A stretch of DNA of 64,000 bases, from positions 1 to 64,000 of the forward strand of contig NZ_JANUQM010000005.1 of NCBI RefSeq assembly GCF_030386795.1, in the 5' to 3' direction. This document shows positions 26,128-37,061 of the stretch, piece by piece. The position numbers were made by a program, and so were the translations under genes. The notes under the pieces were generated by a model. That model was not told the origin of the DNA, did not search any database, and was given only the letters and a program-made list of their open reading frames with translations. Every line of letters begins with the position of its first letter. Positions within the stretch are counted from its first letter, which is position 1. Origin of the DNA: Streptomyces sp. S.PNR 29 (GTDB lineage: Bacteria > Actinomycetota > Actinomycetes > Streptomycetales > Streptomycetaceae).

Positions 26128-28359
26128 ATGCCGAGTTCGCTCAACAGACGCCACTTCCTGGCCGGTGCCACCTGTGTCGCGACGGCGGCCGTTGCCGGAG
26201 GTGGGTTCGGCGCCGGCATCGCCCAGGCGGCGCCCAGCACCTACACGCCGGACTGGAACTCCGTCGACCAGCACCCGCCGGCCCCGGAGTGGTTCCAGGA
26301 CGCCAAGTTCGGCGTCTACTTCCACTGGGGCGTCTTCAGCGTCCCCGCCTACGGCAACGAGTGGTACCCGCGGAACATGTACGAGGCGGGCAACAACGCC
26401 AACCAGCACCACATCGCGACCTACGGCCAGCCGTCGGCATGGCCGTACCACAACTTCATCAACGGCGCTCAGGACCTGGCGGGCAACTTCGTGAAGTTCG
26501 CGCCGAAGCTGAAGTCGGCCGGCGGGAAATTCGACCCCGACGAGTGGGCGCAGCTCTTCGTCGACGCCGGCGCCAGGTTCGCCGGCCCGGTCGCCGAGCA
26601 CCATGACGGCTTCTCCATGTGGGACAGCCAGGTCAACGAGTGGAACTCGGTCAAGAAGGGCCCAGGCCTTGACCTGCTGAAGCTCTTCTCCACGGCCATC
26701 CGCGCGAAGGGACTCAAGCTGCTGGTGGCCATGCACCACGCGTACAACTTCACCGGCTTCTACGAACACGCCCCCGCCCAGACGGACCCGAGCCTGAAGA
26801 AGCTCTACGGGCAGCTGGGGTCGGCCCCGGAGAACCAGCTCTGGTTCGACAAGCTCAAGGAGGTCGTCGACCGCGCCCAGCCCGACATCCTGTGGCAGGA
26901 CTTCAACCTGGACGCCGTCGACGAGCAACAGCGCCTGAACTTCCTGGCGTACTACTACAACCAGGCAGGCACCTGGGGCCGTGAGGTCGTCGCCACGTAC
27001 AAGGACGGCATGCACGGCAAGGGCGAGGTCTTCGACTACGAGCGCGGCGGCCCGGCCGACCTCACCACCCCGTACTGGCTGACCGACGACAGCATCTCCA
27101 GCTCCAGCTGGTGCTACACGCAGGGCATCGGCTACTACACCATCCAGCAGATGCTGCACTCGTTCATCGACCGGGTCAGCAAGAACGGCAACGTGCTGCT
27201 GAACATCGCGCCGATGGCCGACGGCACCATCCCCCAGGCGCAGAAGGACATCCTGCTCGGCATCGGAGACCACCTGAAGCGCTTCGGCGAGTCGGTCTAC
27301 GCGACCCGCGCCTGGACCGCGTACGGCGAGGGCCCCACGAAGATGGGGGGTGGCTCCTTCACCACCCCGCACGCCGGCACGCCGCAGGACATCCGCTTCA
27401 CCCGTAACAAGGCGAACACCGTCCTGTACGCCACCGTCCTGGGCTGGCCGGGCGGCTCACTGACGATCAAGACCCTGAGCTCGGACCGGATCAACCTCGC
27501 GTCGCTGTCCTCGGTGAAGCTGCTCGGCACCACCGCCGGCACCTACATCGACCTGCCCGCACCGACCCAGAACTCCTCCGGCCTCACGGTCACCCTGCCC
27601 TCCTCGGCGCCGTACAGTGCGAACGCCTACGTCCTGAAGCTGGCTTTCTCCGGAACGATCCCGGCGCTGCGGCCGCTCACGGGAGCCGTCGCCTTCGCGG
27701 ACGTCAACTACACCGGCAACGCAGGCGTGTTCACCGTCGGCGACTACACCGCGGCCGATCTGACCGCCGCCGGACTGGGCGCGGGCACGCTCTCCTCCCT
27801 GCGGCCGGCGCCCGGTTACCAGGTGATCGGCTACTCCGGAGACAACTTCACCGGCACCTCCTGGACCTTCACGGCCGAGAACCCGGACCTGCGGGTCACC
27901 GGCAACAACGACCGGATCACCTCGCTGAGGGTCCAGTTCAACCCGGCGACGTACTTCCGGATCACCAACGCCACCAACGGGCTCGCCCTGGACAGCGGTG
28001 GCAACGTGGCCTCCGGGTCCAACCTCAAGCAGTGGACCTGGGACGGCAGTACCAACCTGCAGTGGCGGGCGGAGGCCGTCGGGGGCGGCTACTACCGGCT
28101 GGTCAACCGCACGAACGGTATGGTCGCCGACGGCTGGGGCGCCACTTCCGACGGCTCTCCGGCCCGCCAGGCCCCCTGGAACGGCGGTACCAACCAGCAG
28201 TGGAAGATCACCCACCGGGGCGGTGACCGCTACTCGTTCGCCAACCGCACCACCGGCCTGGTCCTCGACGGCGGAGGCAACGTCGACTCGGGCTCCGTCA
28301 CCAAGCAGTGGACGTACGGCAGCAGCACCAACCTGCTGTGGAGCGTCACGGCCGTCTGA
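26128..28359 (+). CDS. Secreted GH29 alpha-L-fucosidase with beta/gamma-crystallin and CBM13 modules
   Basis: A 743-residue exoenzyme that releases terminal L-fucose. A twin-arginine signal (NRRHFLAG, then AAVAGGGFGAGIAQAAP) covers residues 1 to about 35, so export should be by Tat. The GH29 domain (about 40-510) has FGVYFHWGVFSVPAYGNEWY, AEHHDGFSMW and ILWQDF, whose Asp258 is the likely nucleophile. Then comes a beta/gamma-crystallin-like domain (about 518-598: VAFADVNYTGN, YQVIGYSGDNFTGTSW) and a ricin/CBM13 module (about 605-743) with three QW repeats. ATG 26128 is preferred over the longer open frame because the Tat signal begins there. It is divergent from the L-fucose uptake/oxidation operon and supplies its substrate. 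Confidence 0.94.
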   Translation: MPSSLNRRHFLAGATCVATAAVAGGGFGAGIAQAAPSTYTPDWNSVDQHPPAPEWFQDAKFGVYFHWGVFSVPAYGNEWYPRNMYEAGNNANQHHIATYGQPSAWPYHNFINGAQDLAGNFVKFAPKLKSAGGKFDPDEWAQLFVDAGARFAGPVAEHHDGFSMWDSQVNEWNSVKKGPGLDLLKLFSTAIRAKGLKLLVAMHHAYNFTGFYEHAPAQTDPSLKKLYGQLGSAPENQLWFDKLKEVVDRAQPDILWQDFNLDAVDEQQRLNFLAYYYNQAGTWGREVVATYKDGMHGKGEVFDYERGGPADLTTPYWLTDDSISSSSWCYTQGIGYYTIQQMLHSFIDRVSKNGNVLLNIAPMADGTIPQAQKDILLGIGDHLKRFGESVYATRAWTAYGEGPTKMGGGSFTTPHAGTPQDIRFTRNKANTVLYATVLGWPGGSLTIKTLSSDRINLASLSSVKLLGTTAGTYIDLPAPTQNSSGLTVTLPSSAPYSANAYVLKLAFSGTIPALRPLTGAVAFADVNYTGNAGVFTVGDYTAADLTAAGLGAGTLSSLRPAPGYQVIGYSGDNFTGTSWTFTAENPDLRVTGNNDRITSLRVQFNPATYFRITNATNGLALDSGGNVASGSNLKQWTWDGSTNLQWRAEAVGGGYYRLVNRTNGMVADGWGATSDGSPARQAPWNGGTNQQWKITHRGGDRYSFANRTTGLVLDGGGNVDSGSVTKQWTYGSSTNLLWSVTAV

Positions 28360-28623
28360 CCCTCGGAACGCGCGAGCGGCTGCGCCGGCGTGCTCCCCGT
28401 ACGCTGTTTCCGTCGGGGGGCGCTGCCGGCTCATCGCTGAGGGCGGCACCGAACACGGCCACGGCGTGTCCATCGCCCCGTCCGCACTCCCAGTGGGCTG
28501 CTTGGTAGCCGGCCGACCAACGGCCCTGCAGTGATGGACCGGCGTGGTCACACACAGCGCCAGACAGCGGATGAAAGCTCCTTAGAGCGGCACTGTCAGG
28601 CGGATAACAGCTTATGGATCATT

Positions 28624-28633
28624 CGAAATTTCG
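28624..28633. promoter_or_regulatory. XlnR-type palindrome 1
   Basis: CGAAATTTCG is a perfect 10-base palindrome, close to the CGAAA-N-TTTCG repeats described upstream of Streptomyces xylanase genes. Confidence 0.5.
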
Positions 28634-28753
28634 CTTGGATTTCGGATCGCTGACGTCACAGACGCTAGAGGACATCACGAGGCTGTCAACACTCTCATCG
28701 TACCGTCCGCAATCTTGACCGGCTATCGACCACCATCGGCCGCACTCCGGCGT

Positions 28754-28765
28754 CGAAAGATTTCG
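28754..28765. promoter_or_regulatory. XlnR-type palindrome 2
   Basis: CGAAA-GA-TTTCG is a perfect inverted repeat with a 2-base centre. It sits 28 bases upstream of the -35 element of the putative promoter. Confidence 0.55.
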
Positions 28766-28793
28766 CTGATCACATCGACTCCTGCGAGGCCTA

Positions 28794-28821
28794 TTGACGG
28801 GAGCTCTCGGCCTCCTATCAT
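28794..28821 (+). promoter_or_regulatory. Putative promoter of the GH10-GH62 gene
   Basis: TTGACG (28794-28799) and TATCAT (28816-28821), 16 bases apart, form the best -35/-10 pair in the region. The leader to the ATG at 29091 would be about 260 bases, which is long; a second start site nearer the gene cannot be excluded. Confidence 0.5.
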
Positions 28822-28850
28822 CCAGGATGCTCACCCCTCGATTGGTATTC

Positions 28851-28860
28851 GAGTTTTCGA
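28851..28860. promoter_or_regulatory. XlnR-like palindrome 3 (imperfect)
   Basis: CGAGTTTTCG keeps the outer CGA/TCG of the XlnR-type repeat and lies in the leader downstream of the putative start site. Confidence 0.35.
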
Positions 28861-28915
28861 ACACAGCCGGACCGATCGCCTCAAGCAAGCACTCCCTGGA
28901 GAGATCGAGACATTG

Positions 28916-31118
<2,203 letters not shown>

Positions 31119-31130
31119 CCGACCGTGCCG

Positions 31131-31161
31131 TGGGGAGCGCTTCCTACAGGAGCGCTCCCCA
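31131..31161 (+). terminator. Terminator hairpin that also carries two CebR-like half boxes
   Basis: TGGGGAGCGCT-N9-AGCGCTCCCCA is a perfect 11-bp stem starting 13 bases past the xylanase stop. Each arm also resembles the CebR operator (TGGGAGCGCTCCCA): GGGAGCGCTTCC and GGAGCGCTCCCC. The element lies 53 bases before the GH6 cellulase ATG, where CebR boxes usually sit. It may end the xylanase transcript and control cellulase expression. Confidence 0.65.
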
Positions 31162-31213
31162 CGCTCACCGGCGACCTTCGGACGCATCCCTGTCAGAAAG
31201 CCGAGGTAATGCC

Positions 31214-32179
31214 ATGCGCCGCAGACTTCTCGCCCTGGTGGCAGCGCTCGCCTCGCTGCCGCTGGCGCTCGCCGCCGCCCCGTCCGCCCACGCGGCCGAC
31301 CCGACGACCATGACCAACGGGTTCTACGTGGACCCCGACTCCAGCGCGAAGCGGTGGGTCGCCGCCAACCCCGGCGACGGCCGGGCGCCCGCGATCAACG
31401 CCTCCATCGCCAACACCCCGACGGCCCGCTGGTTCGGCTCCTGGAGCGGCACCATCGGCACCGCCACCGGCGCGTACGTGGGCGCCGCGGACGCCCGGGA
31501 CAAGCTGCCCATCCTCGTCGCCTACAACATCTACAACCGCGACTACTGCGGCGGGCACTCCGCGGGCGGAGCCTCGTCGCCGTCCGCCTACGCGAACTGG
31601 ATCGCCCAGTTCGCGGGCGGGATCGCAGGCCGCCCGGCCGTCGTCATCCTCGAACCGGACTCCCTCGGGGACTACGGCTGCATGACCCAGGCCCAGATCG
31701 ACGAACGCAGGGGCATGCTCACCGGCGCGCTCGCCGAGTTCAACCGTCAGGCCCCCAACACCTGGGTCTACCTCGACGCCGGCAACCCGGCCTGGGCGAG
31801 CGCGGCGACCATGGCCCAGCGCCTCCACGGAGCCGGCCTCCGGCAGGCCCGCGGTTTCTCGCTCAACGTCTCCAACTACCTGACCACGGCCGAGAACACC
31901 GCGTACGGCGCCGCCGTCAACAGGGAACTCAGCGCCCGGTACGGCTACACCAAGCCGTTCGTCGTGGACACCAGCCGCAACGGCAACGGCTCCAACGGCC
32001 AGTGGTGCAACCCTTCGGGCCGCCGTATCGGCACTCCCACCCAGTTGGGCGGAGGCGCCGAGATGCTCTTGTGGATCAAGGTCCCGGGCGAGTCCGACGG
32101 CAACTGCGGCGTGGGAACCGGCTCCTCGGCCGGACAGTTCCTCCCGGAGGTCGCCTACAAGATGATCTACGGTTACTGA
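31214..32179 (+). CDS. Secreted GH6 endoglucanase (cellulase)
   Basis: A 321-residue secreted GH6 enzyme. The signal peptide ends at SAHA (about residue 27). LVAYNIYNRDYCGGHSAGG has the conserved Asp110, ILEPDSLGDYGC the proton-donor Asp149, and LLWIKVPGESDGNC the substrate-binding Trp, Lys and Asp. It hydrolyses beta-1,4-glucan with inversion. It lacks a CBM. The upstream inverted repeat matches CebR-type control by cello-oligosaccharides. Confidence 0.94.
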   Translation: MRRRLLALVAALASLPLALAAAPSAHAADPTTMTNGFYVDPDSSAKRWVAANPGDGRAPAINASIANTPTARWFGSWSGTIGTATGAYVGAADARDKLPILVAYNIYNRDYCGGHSAGGASSPSAYANWIAQFAGGIAGRPAVVILEPDSLGDYGCMTQAQIDERRGMLTGALAEFNRQAPNTWVYLDAGNPAWASAATMAQRLHGAGLRQARGFSLNVSNYLTTAENTAYGAAVNRELSARYGYTKPFVVDTSRNGNGSNGQWCNPSGRRIGTPTQLGGGAEMLLWIKVPGESDGNCGVGTGSSAGQFLPEVAYKMIYGY

Positions 32180-32873
32180 TCCGGAACCGCTCAGACGCGG
32201 CTCTGCGGGCCGAGGTCGATCACGCCGAGAGGGACGCGGACCGACCTCGGCCCTGACGTGGGATCAGCCTCCGTTGACTGGAGGATCGGCTTGATGCCCT
32301 CGTGCCGGAGTTGGAGTCGTGCGTCCGCTTGTAGTTGACGCAGAGCATGATCTCTCCACTGGTGGTCGGTAATTGATCCGCGTCCAGGTCTTCGTCTCGT
32401 CGTCGGAGCGGTAGATGGCGTTGCAGCTCTCGACGGCGCCGACCTGTGGATCGCCGGGTAGGAAGCGCCCCTGGTGCCTTGCCGAAGCCCAGGGTGCGTG
32501 AGGTGCGGCGGCTGCACCTCAGGTAAGCCCGTCGACACGAGACTCCCGCGATGCGCGCCCGCGACGACCGCGTGGCGCTGAACGAGGACGGTACGACCCT
32601 GGCCCTCCCGGCATGTCCACGGCGAGCAGCGCGGCGATGAACAGCAGCCCGGCGCCGACCACGCTCTGCAACGGGCACCTGAAACCCTCCGCCGGCGGAC
32701 GAGCTGCGGTTGATGTCGCGAGGGGATGCGCAGGCCCCGGCCCCGATCGCTCCGGCACCTGACACCCCGGACGCGCCGGTCGGAGCGCCGTGGAGCGGCA
32801 GCCGATCTAGGCTGGAAGCAGCCGCTGGAAACCAGCCCTGACGGGCACGGCTGTCCGGACGGAGGCGTGTCGG
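32180..32873. other. 694-base degenerate region between the cellulase and the phosphatase
   Basis: No intact gene. The minus strand carries a frameshifted GH74 remnant (32365-32500) and, further on (about 32570-32680), a short hydrophobic stretch (SVVGAGLLFIAALLAVDMPG) in an open frame without recognisable identity. It looks like a decayed locus. Confidence 0.55.
32365..32500 (-). pseudogene. GH74 xyloglucanase C-terminal remnant with frameshifts
   Basis: Read on the minus strand in three successive frames, the sequence gives TLGFGKAPG, then GASYPAI, then VGAVESCNAIYRSDDETKTW and TRIN. Together these match the GH74 C-terminal repeat (GFGKAAPGASYPAxY...GIFRSDDAGATWTRIND). At least two frameshifts separate the pieces, and neither the catalytic domain nor the true C terminus is present. 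It is a relic of a xyloglucan-degrading enzyme beside the surviving xylanase and cellulase. Confidence 0.6.
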
Positions 32874-35330
32874 GTGGAGATGGCCGACAAGCAGGACGCG
32901 CCCACTGCCGTTGCCGTTGTGGACCCGGACGGCATGGTCAGTGGCTGGAGCGAGGGGGGCCGGCTGCTGCTGGGCTGGACGGCCGAGGACACGGTCGGGC
33001 GCCCCGTGACGGATCTGCTGGTCGATCCCGCGCCGCCCGGCTTCCCCGAGGGCTACGGCGCCGGCCCCGACCCCTCGGGGTTCATCCCCCTTCGCCACCG
33101 GGACGGCTCCACGGTGGACGCCGTGGTAACGGCTCACCCGCTGTTCGGCCCCGACGGGCGGGCGCTGGGTCACGTGATGACCATCCAGCGTTGGGGACGC
33201 CGCCCGGTGATCGCCGACCGGGCCTTCGAGCAGTCTCCCTTCGCTCTGGGCGTCTACGACCCTGAGCTGCGGTTCCTGTGGATCAACGCCTCCTCGGGCC
33301 GGGTGATCGCGCACTCCGAAAAGCAAGTGCTGGGTAAGAAGTACCGCGAGGTGCTTCCCGAATTCGACCGCACGCTGTTTCCCGAAAGGGACGACAAGCC
33401 CTACACCGACGCGCTGGCCGAAGTGGCGAGGACGGGCGAGGCCACGCGTCTCATCACCGTCTTCCGCCCTCGCGGCAGTGACTACGCCAATGCCTGGGCC
33501 ACCAGCATCTGGCCCGTCCGGGATGCCGAGGGCAGGGTCCGCGCGATCGCCAACTGGGGATTCGACATGAGCGCCGAGTACTGGGCTCGGCAACGCCTGC
33601 TCATCCTCAACAAGGCCAGCGGCGGCATCGGCCGGACACTCGACGTGATCGGCACCGCCCAGGAACTGGCCAGGACCCCGGTGCCGGGATTCGTCGACCT
33701 CGTCAGCGTGGATCTCTTCGACGAGGTGCTGCGCGGTGAGGAACCGCCCTCGGTGTCCGCGTTCACCCCCGGCGAGACGATCAGGCTCAGCCGTGCCGCC
33801 CAGCACAGCGCGAAGGAGGACGCCGACCGGGCGCCCGGGCCCACGACGCCGGTCAGTCACCCTGCCGGTTCCGTCGCCGCCCGCTGCATGGCCACCGGCA
33901 GGTCCACGGTCGAGCTCGCCGCTGAGCCCGGCCAGGGCGGCGAGTGGGCCTTCGGGCCCGGGCTCGCCGCCGATCCGGCCCACTGGCCACCGGGCAACCC
34001 GGTGATCGACGAGTCCATCGCCGCGGACGGGCTGACCGGCCGGATCACCGTGCCGCTCCGGGCGCGCGGCGCGCTCCTCGGCGTCGTCGCCTTCTCCCGC
34101 CTCGACCGGCCCGAGGCCTTCACCGCCGACGACCTGATCCTCGCCGAAGAGCTGACCGCCAAGGCAGCCGTCGCCATCGACAACGCCCGCCGGTACTCGC
34201 GCGAACGCACGACCGCGCTGACCCTGCAACGCAGCCTGCTGCCGCAGGGCCTGCCGGTCCAGGAGGCGGTCGAGGTGGCATCCCGCTACCTGCCCGGCGG
34301 GACCGGCATGGAAGTGGGCGGTGACTGGTTCGACGTCATTCCGCTGTCCGGCGCCCGGGTCGCCCTGGTCGTCGGCGATGTAGTCGGCCACGGCCTGCAC
34401 GCCTCGGCCAGCATGGGCCGACTGCGTACGGCCGTACGCACCCTCGCCGACGTCGACCTGCCGCCGGACGAGCTGCTGACCCACCTGGACGACCTGGTCC
34501 TCCACCTCGCCGACGACCTCCAGCCCACCGGCCACTTCCAGCCGACCGGCGAGTCCGGCGCCACCTGCCTGTACACCGTCTACGACCCTGTCTCCCGGCG
34601 CTTCACGCTGGCGAGTGCCGGCCATCCCCTGCCGCTGATCATCTCACCGGACGGCACCAGGACCCCGGTGCCCGTCCATCCGGGACCCCCGCTCGGCATC
34701 GGTGGTCTGCCTTTCGAGGCCGCCGAGCTCGAACTGCCGGAGGGCAGCCTGCTCGCCCTCTACACCGACGGGCTGGTGGAAAGCCGCGAGCGCGACGTCG
34801 ACCAGCGGACCACCGAACTGGAGCGCGCCCTGGACCCCTCGGCCACCTCGCTGGAGGCCCTGTGCGACACGGTGATGGACGCCATGCTCCCCGAACGCCG
34901 CACCGACGACGCCGCCCTGCTGCTCGTTCGCACGCACGCGCTGGCTCGCCGGCACGTCGCCGACTGGGAGGTCGAGCCCGACACCGCGCAGGTGCCGCGC
35001 GCCAGGAAGTTCGCTGTCGACCAGGTGGACGCCTGGGGCCTGGAGGAGGCGGCGTTCGTCACCGAGCTGGTCGTCAGCGAGCTTGTCACCAACGCCATCA
35101 GATACGGCGAGCCGCCGATCAGGCTGCGGCTGATTCGCGATACCTCCCTGATCTGCGAGGTCTCCGACTCCAGCAACACCGCCCCGCACCTGCGCCGGGC
35201 TCGCGTCTTCGACGAGGGCGGTCGGGGACTGTTGCTCGTCGCCCAGCTCACCCAAGGGTGGGGCACCCGGCACACCGGCAACGGCAAAACGATCTGGTGC
35301 GCGCAGACCCTCCAGTCTGAGCCGCACTGA
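32874..35330 (+). CDS. PAS-GAF-SpoIIE phosphatase-HATPase signalling protein
   Basis: An 818-residue cytoplasmic regulator. PAS-like domains occupy about 1-120 and 120-235 (PFALGVYDPELRFLWINASS), a GAF-like domain about 240-430, and a PP2C/SpoIIE serine phosphatase about 450-690 (GGDWFDVIPL at 481, VGDVVGHG, YTDGLVESRE, RTDDAALLLV). A GHKL/anti-sigma-type ATPase forms the end (ELVVSELVTNAIRYG at 730, FDEGGRGLLLVAQL). Such proteins dephosphorylate anti-sigma-factor antagonists and may phosphorylate them too. GTG 32874 with GGAGG upstream is chosen; ATG 32880 is an alternative. It stands alone, and its partner sigma factor is unknown. Confidence 0.93.
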   Translation: MEMADKQDAPTAVAVVDPDGMVSGWSEGGRLLLGWTAEDTVGRPVTDLLVDPAPPGFPEGYGAGPDPSGFIPLRHRDGSTVDAVVTAHPLFGPDGRALGHVMTIQRWGRRPVIADRAFEQSPFALGVYDPELRFLWINASSGRVIAHSEKQVLGKKYREVLPEFDRTLFPERDDKPYTDALAEVARTGEATRLITVFRPRGSDYANAWATSIWPVRDAEGRVRAIANWGFDMSAEYWARQRLLILNKASGGIGRTLDVIGTAQELARTPVPGFVDLVSVDLFDEVLRGEEPPSVSAFTPGETIRLSRAAQHSAKEDADRAPGPTTPVSHPAGSVAARCMATGRSTVELAAEPGQGGEWAFGPGLAADPAHWPPGNPVIDESIAADGLTGRITVPLRARGALLGVVAFSRLDRPEAFTADDLILAEELTAKAAVAIDNARRYSRERTTALTLQRSLLPQGLPVQEAVEVASRYLPGGTGMEVGGDWFDVIPLSGARVALVVGDVVGHGLHASASMGRLRTAVRTLADVDLPPDELLTHLDDLVLHLADDLQPTGHFQPTGESGATCLYTVYDPVSRRFTLASAGHPLPLIISPDGTRTPVPVHPGPPLGIGGLPFEAAELELPEGSLLALYTDGLVESRERDVDQRTTELERALDPSATSLEALCDTVMDAMLPERRTDDAALLLVRTHALARRHVADWEVEPDTAQVPRARKFAVDQVDAWGLEEAAFVTELVVSELVTNAIRYGEPPIRLRLIRDTSLICEVSDSSNTAPHLRRARVFDEGGRGLLLVAQLTQGWGTRHTGNGKTIWCAQTLQSEPH

Positions 35331-35633
35331 GATCCCGGCTCGCGGAGCGGCGCCGGCCGCGCGGCAGGGCACGGCAACGGCACCGCTCGTCCGTGCGGGA
35401 GCCCGCCGCCTCGCGAGGGCCGGCACGACATCCGGCTGACGAGGCCTGGTCTCTGGGCACGATCAGGATCCGTGATCCACGCCTCTCACCCACCGCGCCG
35501 CGAGCGGGCATGGTGGTACGACGCATAGCTACGCCCCGAAGTATGTTGCACCACCACATGTGCCCCTGACGTGCACCTTCTTACGGTATCCCGACACGTA
35601 CCCGTCCCCACCGCACACGAGGAAGTGGCGCAC
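35331..35633. other. 303-base intergenic region before the MHS transporter
   Basis: It contains a spaced inverted repeat (35512-35555) and a GGATC-N3-GATCC repeat near 35470. No small gene is evident. Confidence 0.5.
35512..35555. promoter_or_regulatory. Spaced inverted repeat upstream of the MHS transporter
   Basis: GGTGGT-A-C-G-AC (from 35512) recurs inverted as GGTGGT-G-C-A-AC (ending 35555), 80 bases before the transporter ATG. A dimer of the PucR-type regulator encoded at the far side of the transporter could bind here (inference). Confidence 0.4.
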
Positions 35634-37019
35634 ATGCCCTCCGCAACCACCGTTCCCCCACCCCCCGCCAGCCTCAAACGCATCGTGGCTGCCGGCCTCA
35701 TCGGCACCACCATCGAGTGGTACGACTTCTTCCTCTACGGCTCAGCCGCCGCCCTCGTCTTCAACAAGCTGTTCTTCCCGGGCTCCGACCCTCTCGTCGG
35801 CACGCTTCTGTCGTTCCTCACGTACGCGGTCGGGTTCGCCGCCCGTCCGCTGGGTGCTCTCGTGTTCGGGCACTACGGCGACCGGCTCGGCCGCAAGAAG
35901 TTGCTGGTTTTGAGCCTGTTGCTGATGGGCGGGGCGACCTTCGTGATCGGGTTGCTGCCCACGCACGCGACCATCGGGACCGCCGCGCCCGTGCTGCTGA
36001 CGGTACTGCGGCTGGTCCAGGGCTTCGCGCTCGGCGGTGAGTGGGGCGGGGCCGTGCTGTTGGTGTCGGAGCACGGGGACGCGCGGCGGCGCGGGTTCTG
36101 GGCCTCGTGGCCGCAGACCGGTGCGCCGGCGGGGCAGTTGCTGGCGACCGGTGTGCTCTCGCTGCTGACCGCCGTCCTGTCGGACTCCGCCTTCGGCTCC
36201 TGGGGCTGGCGGATCCCGTTCCTGCTCTCCGGTGTGCTGGTGATCGTCGGTTTGTGGATTCGTCTGTCTGTCGATGAATCGCCGGTCTTCAAGCAGGCGT
36301 TGGCGCGGGCCGAGGCCCGCAAGGCGGCGGTGGCGACGGACGCCGAGCGGCCGCCACTCGTGTCCGTGCTGCGGCACCACTGGCGGGACGTGCTGGTCGC
36401 GATGGGCGCGCGCATGGCGGAGAACATCAGCTACTACGTCATCACGGCGTTCATCCTCGTCTACGCCACCACCTCGGCAGGCGTCTCCAAGCAGACGGCC
36501 CTCAACGCGGTGCTGATCGCCTCGGCCGTGCACTTCGCGGTCATCCCGGCCTGGGGCGCTCTGTCGGACCGCATCGGGCGTCGGCCCGTCTACCTGCTGG
36601 GCGCAGCCGGCGTGGGGCTCTGGATGTTCCCGTTCTTCGCACTCGTGGACACCGGCGGCTTCGGCGGCCTCGTCGTCGCGGTGACGGTGGGCCTGGTGCT
36701 GCACGGTGCGATGTACGCGCCCCAGGCCGCCTTCTTCTCCGAGATGTTCGCGACCCGGATGCGCTACTCCGGTGCCTCCATCGGCGCTCAGTTCGCCTCG
36801 GTCGCGGCGGGCGCGCCGGCGCCGCTGATCGCCACCGCGCTGCTGTCCGACTACGGCAGCTCCACCCCGATCGCCCTGTACGTCATCGCCGCGGCCGTCC
36901 TGACGATCGTCGCCGTGGCGGCGGGCAAGGAGACCCGTCACCGGGATCTGGCCGACGTCGGGCCCACTGCGGGCACGGTGCCGGCGGCGGCCGGGGCGGC
37001 GGACGCGCACACCGTCTGA
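35634..37019 (+). CDS. MHS-family (MFS) carboxylate transporter
   Basis: A 461-residue, 12-helix permease of the metabolite:H+ symporter group. The signature IGTTIEWYDFFLYG lies in the first helix, followed by the RPLGALVFGHYGDRLGRKK loop and LVQGFALGGEWGGAVLL. MHS proteins import organic acids. ATG 35634, with GAGGAAG upstream, is chosen over an in-frame ATG 63 bases earlier. It faces a PucR regulator and 3-hydroxybutyrate dehydrogenase, so a short hydroxy- or keto-acid is a likely cargo. Confidence 0.92.
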   Translation: MPSATTVPPPPASLKRIVAAGLIGTTIEWYDFFLYGSAAALVFNKLFFPGSDPLVGTLLSFLTYAVGFAARPLGALVFGHYGDRLGRKKLLVLSLLLMGGATFVIGLLPTHATIGTAAPVLLTVLRLVQGFALGGEWGGAVLLVSEHGDARRRGFWASWPQTGAPAGQLLATGVLSLLTAVLSDSAFGSWGWRIPFLLSGVLVIVGLWIRLSVDESPVFKQALARAEARKAAVATDAERPPLVSVLRHHWRDVLVAMGARMAENISYYVITAFILVYATTSAGVSKQTALNAVLIASAVHFAVIPAWGALSDRIGRRPVYLLGAAGVGLWMFPFFALVDTGGFGGLVVAVTVGLVLHGAMYAPQAAFFSEMFATRMRYSGASIGAQFASVAAGAPAPLIATALLSDYGSSTPIALYVIAAAVLTIVAVAAGKETRHRDLADVGPTAGTVPAAAGAADAHTV

Positions 37020-37035
37020 TCAGGGCTCCGCACCG

Positions 37036-37061
37036 CCCCCGTACGCCCGTGCGTGCGGGGG
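37036..37061. terminator. Bidirectional terminator between MHS and PucR genes
   Basis: CCCCCGTACGC-CCGT-GCGTGCGGGGG forms an 11-bp stem with one G-T pair. It fills the 42-base gap between two convergent stop codons. Confidence 0.8.
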
